This document shows, in pieces, positions 55,719 to 64,000 of a DNA stretch of 64,000 nucleotides. The DNA comes from Cryptomeria japonica (lineage: Eukaryota > Streptophyta > Pinopsida > Cupressales > Cupressaceae). Location: contig NC_081409.1 of assembly GCF_030272615.1 (NCBI RefSeq), positions 655,884,468 through 655,948,467 of the forward strand, in the 5' to 3' direction. The notes below the pieces were generated by a model that saw nothing but the letters and a program-made list of their open reading frames with translations, ran no database searches and was not told where the DNA came from. The position numbers and the translations under genes were made by a program. The number at the start of each line of letters is the position of its first letter. Position 1 is the stretch's first letter.

Positions 55719-57340
55719 CTCTTTAAAACTCCTGCACAGACCCCATGTGCGACCCACACTAAGTGAAGTATCACTTAATAACAGCATAATACTCAGGCAT
55801 AAAGCTTGAGCACACACCCAAGGTGCAGAGAGAGTTCTCAGGTACCGTTAGGTGGTAGATGTAGTGTTTCTTGCATCATACTATCATACTTCTATGCATA
55901 AGACAGTAACTTTAAAGGAAATCGGATGAAGCCACACATTCAGACATTAACTCAAATACATTGTACTAAGATATAATTATATTAAATAATGGCTATTGTT
56001 ACTTCATGCTGCCTGTATATCCAAAAGTCTCAAAGGACATTACATTATTTCTTATATATCTGCTGTACAAAAGCCACCCATCTGAGAGTGCTGTGTGTTT
56101 CCATGCAAAATGATGCATGTGCCATGCTGCCTAGGGTGTTCATTTCTCTGTTTTTGTTAGTGTGACTTGTACATGTATCTGCATCCACTGTCTCTTCTGC
56201 ATCTCGTCCTGAGCAGTTATCCCTCTTTGTTGTGAATAGATTTTCAGTACCATTAGTGTGCTGATCTTCATTGCTGGCTGTGTACCTTCCCTGCTTGTGC
56301 GGAGGGGTTTGTTCTCTGTTGTACAGTTTATTAAAACCTGGCAAATTCCTTGTGTCCTATCCTACACAAAATCGCAAATCCTTTACAAAACTGAGTACAA
56401 GCACATAGTTACCAACATTTACAAGCACATAGTTACCAACATTTACATATGCTTAGATCAGAAAAAAGGTACTTCAAACAACACCTAGAGAGATGTTTGG
56501 CAGATGGATATCCATGTGATATTTAGCTGAAGGCGATCTATTGATGTTTGCTTTTAATTTCTTAATATTTTTCACTTTGGACCAATGATGATTAAGGAAA
56601 ATTTTCATCATGACCCATCCCAATTGAAACCTAAATTCAATAGATTTCAAATTTGTTTATTTGGACTCCCTATCTGTTTGTTTAACTAACCCGTGAAATG
56701 CAGGGTTAGCATTATTTGTCTTCTGGCAATTATCTAGATCTATTGTTGGTCACGAGTTTAAATCTCTGGTAATAGCTTTCTTCAATAAGATAATCAGGCA
56801 CCAAGCATCTGGGTAAGGTGTGAAGAAAACAGCAATCCAACCTTTCCTCCCATTCTCTATTTGTCATTCATTGATCTCATTTAATCAGAACAAATTTCTG
56901 GCTAGTTTATCCAATTTTAATAGAATTTTAAGCTCAATACTAGTATTCAGGTGCCCAGGATTAATTAATGCCCAATCTCCATATGCCCACTTACCAACAT
57001 GTTATGTCATTTGCATTTATTATTTTCTTTTTTGAAATGGCATGAATTTGTAGCAATTTGTTTCCATTTTACATTCTGTAAATATACCTGAAAGTGTTTT
57101 TCTGTTTTCATTTCTACAAGGTAATAGAAGCCTTTTGAGGCCCATGGACATTGCACTTTTGAAAAGCTGTTTAGAATTGTCTGATTAGGTTTGATTTTCT
57201 TAAATTGATTGGTTATTCATTTGAAGGAGTGACAAACTTAATTGCTTTATGTCGAATTAATTAGACATTGCTATGAATTGATCAATTAATAAATTTTGAC
57301 ATTTTTAAAATAATTTGTTTCCATTTACATTCTATTAAAG
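55719..57340. other. Intergenic DNA, no gene seen
   Basis: AT-rich, with short frames only. It contains the 24-bp tandem duplication at 56396. Confidence 0.4.
56396..56443. repeat. Perfect tandem duplication, two 24-bp units
   Basis: TACAAGCACATAGTTACCAA plus CATT is repeated exactly, and the next bases (TACA) begin a third copy. Confidence 0.9.
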
Positions 57341-57653
57341 GCTATGTTCCACCAAGTTTTTTGGACGATGATGGTAGGAAATGGTGGGATGCGTCTTTGG
57401 GAAAGCAAGGGATGTGAGTGTTGGAGTTGATGATTGAACATCCATAGCATTCTAATGATCACCTACAATCAAAACACCCAATCTCAGAAGAGAAAAGCAA
57501 CTGATTTGATGTGAAGCTTAAATTAAATGCAAATGATTAATGATAATGATTATTCTTACAAATCCTTGTCATAAAGACAACCATGAAACCTTCGATAAGA
57601 TTAAATTATATCATGATGTCGTTTTAATCTTATGATTTGAGACACACACAAAT

Positions 57654-57815
57654 ACGACCTAAGTAAGCTTAAGAAGACTAGTGTGAATATGACTTAATAA
57701 GAGTTATTAAATGATAAACCTTTTTCACATGAACATATTTAAGGAGATAGGATTTTGATAAACAAAAAATGCAACCTAAGTAAGCTTAAGAATACTAGTG
57801 TGAATAGGACATAAA
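57654..57815. repeat. Imperfect direct repeat around AAGTAAGCTTAAGAA
   Basis: (C/A)ACCTAAGTAAGCTTAAGAA(G/T)ACTAGTGTGAATA occurs at about 57655 and 57771, separated by about 117 bp. Both copies are followed by GAC(T/A)(T/A)A. Confidence 0.75.
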
Positions 57816-59807
57816 CATTTTTAAGGGGATAACAATTAAAAGAGGCAAAATTTAAAAGCATAGAAAAAAATTCAAATATTAATATGGTAAGACCTTTGCT
57901 AGGATCATTAGATAACTATATGATGAAACATTAGAGATGAATTAATAATTCTCGTGACATACAAATTACAAAGTTTTAATGCCTAATCATTTGAGCATTA
58001 TGAATCTCCATGTTACAAAAAAAATTGGTACATTTAAAATGAAGTGCTAAATATGTGGATATGTTGTATTAGGTATTATTGATATTGCTTCCATTATCTA
58101 CATTTGTTTGCGCTGATTTGAAATAAAGTAATGGTGTGATTTTTTTTTTTTTTTTGCTAACCTTAGGGGAAGGTATGAGCAAAACCAAAATATCTTATAT
58201 TCATAAAAAATAATGCACAAAAAAAATTACAATTTCAAGATAAATTCTACTCTAAAAAACAAAACCAATTGTATTATTAAAAAACTAAAAGGTCACAAAA
58301 TTGATTTCTAGCTGTCTTCATAAGAGCATAACCAACATCCATATTTTGGAGCAAATTTGATAGCATGACAAGGCCTACAAGTTAATCATAGAACTCGTGC
58401 ATTACTCCATCCTCTTGTACCAATCAATAGGCAAAATTGAAACCACAAACAACTCATGATTTATTGAAACGACGAGTCAAGACAATGACCCAAAAGTGGT
58501 GCTATAATTGGCCCAAATCACAATACCCAAGTTGTTAAAGTATTTTTTGCTAAAAATAGAAGATGCTCTAATATCTATCAAAATGTGTCATAATGTTTGT
58601 CATAGCCGACTTCTCATTTGGACACTTCACTCTCACACATTCAAATCCATTCAAAGATGCTTTATGAGTTGTGTAATGAACTATTGTTCTTTAATTAATA
58701 ATTTTATCAAATTTCCTCAAAAAAATAAAAGATACATTCAAAGTACATTTTTGATAACATTAACAAGTATGCATCATCATGAATTCATAAAGAAATATTT
58801 TCCTTTCAATTAAACTCATCACATATTTACATTTAAGTATAAACCAATCTATCATTTCAACTACTTATACATAAGGATCTCTATCAAACAAGAGCTTACA
58901 TTTACACATAATTTTTACATCATTCAAGTATACATGGATTGCAATGAATATCTACATGATCAAGTCTACGAAACATATCATGCAATTTGAGAACTAGTGT
59001 GATGTATTGATTTATCTCAAACAATTTGTCATAAAACCTTGTATATCAATTAAGTATGACAACTCCGATTGAAATGCAACCCATCACACACTTTGAATTG
59101 AAAATGCAACCAACAATTTGCATTACTTTAGTCAAATTTTCATAATATAAGGTCACAACCCCATATGAATATACATGTTATTGTTCACACACTTCTTTTT
59201 CAAACTTGTATTAGAACACCTCATTATATTCATATAGATATGTTGCTATGACACAAAATATACTAAACAAGAATGAGCTCCACTATCTAAAGAACAATTA
59301 AATCGTAACCAAAATTGAATAATTCCACTTACAAATAAAAATATACACCTAATTTCATTTATAATACAACTTCAATAATAAAATAATAAAATAATATAAT
59401 AATTATAAACAAAACTAAATATAAACATCTCACAATAAAGTATTAACAATTTCCTATGCTACATATTTTCTTTTATATAGATAACAATGTTGTTTATCAT
59501 GCTATAGATGATTAACTATGATATTTATGCTTGCCGGTAATAATCATAATAATTTTGGCCAGTTATATTTTACTTCATGATCTGAAAGGTATCTCTAATT
59601 AGCGGGTAGCATATGGATCATATATTAAAGTTAATCTATATACAATTTGTAAAAGTGAGTGTAAAGAATTGGTTGTAAAAAGCTATTATATGCCATTACA
59701 AAATTATTATACTAATATGTAATTTGATTTGTGTTTACCCAAGTGTTATAAATATTTTCAAATACAATATGTGGAATAACATATGATCAATGGAATAATG
59801 AGAATTG

Positions 59808-59841
59808 CCTTTAATTAATGGGAATTCCCATTAATTAAAGG
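59808..59841. repeat. 34-bp perfect palindrome
   Basis: The left arm CCTTTAATTAATGGGAA (59808-59824) is followed at once by its exact reverse complement. There is no loop, and the centre is GAATTC. Confidence 0.95.
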
Positions 59842-60599
59842 GGTTTGAGCCTTGCAATACAAAGCCTTATAAATCAAACCTTTTTGAAATTATATACTAA
59901 ATTATCTTGGTTGAGTTTCCTTATTGACTTTATTGAACAAGAATAGGCTATGATTCGCACATTTTTAATCTCGTACTCAACATTTTAAAACAAAATAAAT
60001 ATGAAGTTGTAATTTGTTCTTATTTATTGAACCCACATAGATAAATGCATTTGATTGCTTGATATTTAAACTTTTCTACTCATTTGATTGTTGATGTCAT
60101 TTTCTTGATGAATAACACATTTGAAAATTAGTGACATATAAATTAGGTTTATCTTTGTGTCATTAATGTCTAGTCTATTAATAAATAATGTGAGAAGAAT
60201 TGATAAAGTTGATGAACATTTTATTCTTTTAGAAGTCTTTGAACCAATATTAGTACATTATCCATGGGATCTTATAAGAGCACCTTCTTGAGTCTTGTAG
60301 AGCTTAAAATGAAAGAGAGATGATCTCTTATCATTGGGCTTAACCATTTAAAAATTATAACGATATGAGTTTGTTATGCCTATAAAATCTTACAAATCCT
60401 TGTAGATAAATCACATTGAATTATTCAATGATATTCTTCGAATTTTTTAATAATATCAAACAATAAAAATCCCTAACACAAATCGCACATGTTTTTGTAT
60501 CCTAGTGTACATTTATGCACTTTAGCTCATAGCAATCTGTAACACACTTATGATTCAAGATCACACACATTATTCCAATTACAAAATTGACTATTCGTG

Positions 60600-61572
60600 G
60601 AGGTTGAAATCACTGAAATAGGGGTTTGATTAAGACAAAACCCTATATAGCCACAATCCTACCCATTTTCTATCTTTCAGGTGCAACGAAAGGTTTTAGA
60701 TAGAGACAAAAAGTTTGAGAGACAATCAGATCACAAAGACAGATCATCACTGCAAATTTGATCCAAAAAAACATGGACAAGGATGCGTGGGCTGCCTCTG
60801 TCTAGGAAAATGGCACTTTAGGTGCCATTGGCCTTCAAGATCAACCTTAGATTCAACAGATTCTTAGTTATAGGTCTCAAAGTTCTAGATCCAAGTTTCT
60901 ATGCAATAGGTCATGAAAAGACACGAGGGGCCTGGGGGAGAGAGAAAGGGAAAGGCATTATGGGAAAATCTATCTGGTCAAGTCCAAGTAGAATTGTAGG
61001 CATAGGTGCACCTCAAAATGCCATCTTCATTTTTGTACATATCCTATAGATTTTTTTACCATGTCAAATCATTTCAAAAGTTCAATTGCTTAATAAAACT
61101 TGCTTAGATCATATTCATTTTACATTCATAAGTCAACTTAGTTCAGTATTCAATAAACAAAAAGGAATAGAAACCCTAATGTATTGCTTGACCCTCTTTG
61201 ATAAGAGTTGGTCAAGCAATTCCCCACCCTTTTGTAGTTATTTATGCCAATATTTAGGTGTAAGAGGGTTTTAGGGCTTCATCTCTTTTATCCTTTTTCA
61301 CCACCTTACATTTTGGAGAACCTAACATGAAGGCATTGCATTTTTTGATTTGCATGTTCATTTTATTTTCAATCAAAAACATGAAAAAGAAAAATATTTT
61401 ATTTTCCATACATTGCTATGATTGCTTTGTGTGTGTTTAAATTTCATGTACATCTTACATGTTTTATTACATTAGATTGTCTTTTTTCATTGCAATAGTT
61501 AGATTAAGTGTTCTTTCCTTAGATTAAACAAAAACAAATCCCCTATCTTGAAGAAAGCAAGATTAGCCAACC
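60600..61572 (+). repeat. Probable LTR and leader of element G
   Basis: Contains LTR-like U5 phrases (GTTTTAGGGCTTCATC) followed by CATTTTGGAGAACCTAACATG near 61310, which resembles a Gypsy-type primer region, and then a T/A-rich leader to the ORF. An 8-bp hairpin AATGGCAC/GTGCCATT lies at 60809-60829. No second LTR copy lies in the window, so this rests on style and position only. Confidence 0.35.
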
Positions 61573-62210
61573 ATGTTTGATCTCTTTGTACAAGATTATC
61601 ATTCCTTTAATGAGCCATTTAGTAGTGATGACTTTGATATGTTAGACGAAGCCCTTGATGAATTCATCTCAATTAAATCATCGTCTACATCTCCCAAAAC
61701 TCATCACACTCATAAGGACATTGCGATGATTGGGAATCCCCTTTATTAAGCTCTACCAAAGTTTGATATGATTGACAATCCCCTTTATGAAACTTTACCT
61801 TCTATTCATTCCAATGAGGCCCTAATGAACCATGATTGTCTCTTTCCTAAAGTTTCTCTTATTAATGATGAAGCTTTGGTACATGAAGAAGATAGTATTA
61901 TTTCTTCTTTCAATTATCTCTCTCTTGGAGATAAAGCATTCAAGAATGTTAACTTTTCTCCCAAAAATCACCTTCCCCATGAGAATGCTTTGGTGCAATA
62001 GGAACATGACTTAGACCTTGATAGCCCAAATCTTGACACTTTAATGAACATTGAGGCCTATTCCTCTCCTAAAGATTATTTTGCTAATCAAGACATTTCA
62101 ATGCAACATCATGATACTAATTTTCTTAAAGACATGTCTCCCAACATTATCTTGAGCAAAGAGGAACGCAAACACAATGATAAATTCAAAAAATATCCTA
62201 ATCAATAAAG
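61573..62210 (+). pseudogene. Element G ORF, Asp/Ser/Leu-rich
   Basis: From ATG at 61573 one frame runs to TAA at 62208-62210, interrupted only by TAA at 61747 and TAG at 61999. It begins MFDLFVQDYHSFNEPFSSDD and contains a duplicated unit, MIGNPLY.ALP and MIDNPLYETLP, 17 residues apart. It is acidic and Asn/Ser/His-rich with no enzyme motif. Similar low-complexity proteins occur in non-autonomous LTR elements. Another frame follows (62177-62392, then 62394 to the A-tailed insertion). Confidence 0.4.
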
Positions 62211-62473
62211 ATTCCTTTACCTACCAAATGGAAATGAATGATGCTAATAAATATGTGTATCCTCTAATAAGGATAAATCCCTATTTATATATCCATCCTT
62301 TTGGTGCTTCACAATATGCTTACACTACTAATTTTAATGAGGTTTATGATGAAATTCCTTTTCCATTAGTTTCATATACATTGGAATGTTGACATGCTTT
62401 CTAAACAAGAATATAGTATACATGATATTAGATACATGGAAAAAGGAATCAAGGTCCCTATAGATCTTAAATC

Positions 62474-64000
62474 TTTTTTTTTTTGCTTCGTAAAATGTGA
62501 TAAAGTCACAAAGATTATACTAATACTTATGAAATTTTATATAGAAATCTATTACATCAAGATCCTCCACCCAAAGAAGCCAAACTACCAAGAGGGTAGA
62601 AGATAGAAAAAAAAGTCGAGCCCTCAATACCAAAAAAGGCCACATAAGTATACCACCCTATCTATGACAAAAAAATTATTTACAAAAGAGGGCACCGAGC
62701 ATTTCCTAAATCGGCTCCTAAAATTAGCCAAAAACGACAATCATCACCCAACCCAAGTAGACTAACACTGATCTATAACACCAAACACCATAACTTGAAG
62801 TTGAGTCATGCCACCACCCACCAAAGTAGTGAGTCATATCCATCTGAATAAACTACCTATAACCAAACTACTTCCTAGCCTACATCCCATAGTCAAAATC
62901 ATCCAAAAAGGGATTGTATGTCCAAAATTGGCCCAAAGAGGCCATCCCAATTCCACTACAACTCACTTAACCTTCATCATAGAAGGCGTCAGAGAACATA
63001 ATCTCCAAGAAGTCATCCAACCATTCAAATTTCTCATAGTCCTTGACCCCTACCCACTTTTGCAAAAGATCTCTATCGACACTCGCCCACCTGCAATGAC
63101 GAGCCATGGAATCATTGTTCACGTTGAGCAAAAAGGGGTGCTTCACCACTATCACTCCTTGTTGCCACATTTTGGGTATATCATTATATTATTGGGTAAG
63201 AGAATATGTTGGAGTCGAGTGATTCATTTTAGCCATTGCTATGGCTGTTTCTGATTAAGATAAACGAGTTTTATAGTGACTCGAAACCCAAATCCATCCG
63301 AAAATTAAACGTAGTAGACAGAGTCAAACCAGTCACTAAACAACAATAGAACCAGAGGATTCACCCCAAAACAAAAAACCACAAAAAGAAGACCTAAATA
63401 GGACGCACAAGTAAAACAAACTAAGATAGAGTTTTCGTAAGCTCAACATTCTTTTGGATCGTTTTATTATTAATCTCTTGGAGTTCCTCCATAATGAACC
63501 TCAAACTACCTTTTTCCTGATGTTTGCTCCTAGTCTTGGTAGAAGATCTCATGGACGCCTGCACCTCCTGCTTTTTCTTAGCCAAATTGATATCTCTCAG
63601 CTCTAGTCATCTGCTCCTTTTGCATTGCAATTTCCTCATTATCTCTTTTGAGGCCCTCAACATTGTTATACATGTATTCCTTGCTAACCTCCACCAAACC
63701 CTTAAGTTTACTTTTCAGCTTTTGTGTTTCTTTCTCTAGCCTGTCGATCTTAGCCTCATGTTCAGTCTTCATAACCTTAATATCTTTCATAATATCTTGG
63801 GACAAATTCAGGAGTTCGTCAGTCTTATCTGGAGTCAGAACCTCAGTGAAGGTAATAATGAGATCCTTAATCCCCTATTTTAGAATGTTAATTTCCTCAA
63901 AAATCCATCGGAAGCACTTCTCCTGATACGTCAACAAATTCCCCAGGAGCTTATCAACATCCATTTCATCATCTTTAGGCTCATTGGGGTCCACATTGAG
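62474..64000 (-). mobile_element. A-tailed retroelement or processed pseudogene (5' part outside window)
   Basis: Read on the minus strand the sequence ends ..TTACGAAGC followed by an 11-nt A run (62484-62474), after which element G sequence (GATTTAAGATC) continues. This is the hallmark of LINE-type target-primed insertion. It contains a charged helical frame, DKTDELLNLSQDIMKDIKVM...LEKETQKLKSKLKGLVEV (63850-63578, one TAG upstream at about 63876), and a shorter frame MWQQGVIVVKHPFLLNVNND (63170 down). No RT or endonuclease is visible, so it may be the tail of a LINE or a retroposed host mRNA. Confidence 0.5.
63578..64000 (-). pseudogene. Coiled-coil protein fragment within the A-tailed insertion
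   Basis: The frame enters from the right edge with NEPKDDEMDVDKLLGNLLTY, is cut once by TAG near 63876, and continues through about 75 residues of heptad-rich sequence (MKTEHEAKIDRLEKETQKLK). I do not recognise the family. The upstream part lies outside the window. Confidence 0.4.

Larger units (their letters stand above)
57341..60599. other. AT-rich intergenic DNA, no gene seen
   Basis: About 3.3 kb without a recognisable coding region. It holds an imperfect direct repeat of about 44 bp (CCTAAGTAAGCTTAAGAA at 57657 and 57772), a 16-18-nt T run at 58140 and the 34-bp palindrome at 59808. Confidence 0.45.

Noticed and set aside
60822-61049. 75-codon plus-strand frame with basic composition
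   Set aside because: It lies in LTR-like sequence, with no motif and no preferred start context.

Overview
This window reads as plant nuclear DNA dominated by LTR retrotransposons nested inside one another, with one clearly intact protein gene. It looks like a large, repeat-rich genome, probably a gymnosperm. That is inferred from the density and nesting of Copia and Gypsy elements, the AT-rich gene-poor spacers and the intronless P-class PPR gene. No sequence seen here fixes the species. I see no rRNA, tRNA, CRISPR, plastid or bacterial feature.

Layout. 1-960 holds two Copia-type LTR ends in opposite orientation. 960-5.9 kb is AT-rich DNA without genes. About 5.99-11.63 kb is element F (minus strand), a reverse-transcriptase-less LTR element with a Pro/Ser/Asn-rich ORF and (GGATT)n-like tracts. 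11.6-13.5 kb is an unresolved junction where F and a second copy of the same family, element D (plus strand), meet by their 5' ends. D runs from about 13.5 kb to beyond 48.73 kb because two other elements sit inside it. Element C is a minus-strand Copia at 14823-37288, with an imperfect 5-bp target duplication TCCAT/TGCAT. Element E is a minus-strand chromodomain Gypsy at 38102-45963, with a perfect ATATG duplication. C is itself split by element A (plus-strand Copia, 16330-23428, left end deleted) and element B (minus-strand non-autonomous Copia-type element, 23812-31563, perfect GGATC duplication). The nesting is D > {C > {A, B}, E}. Removing each insertion together with one duplication brings the interrupted reading frame or paralogous sequence back into register. 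This is the main evidence for the reconstruction.

None of the elements looks autonomous now. A has three in-frame stops, at least three frameshifts and a changed integrase Asp. C has lost part of integrase and has a changed protease motif. E keeps gag, protease, RT, RNase H, integrase and chromodomain in one frame with one shift near its end, but is cut by seven TAG and one TGA codons. B carries coiled-coil/zinc-knuckle gag and a second large ORF of unknown function but no polymerase. D and F carry only low-complexity protein.

48.7-51.4 kb holds the D 3' LTR, further repeat-like DNA and the upstream region of the PPR gene. The 668-codon PPR gene is at 51429-53435. 53.4-60.6 kb is mostly non-coding, with a small RNase H-like fragment, an unrecognised broken frame and several short repeats, including a perfect 34-bp palindrome. 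60.6-62.5 kb is another degenerate LTR-type element. From 62474 to the right edge lies a minus-strand sequence ending in an 11-nt A tail, as expected for a LINE or processed cDNA insertion.
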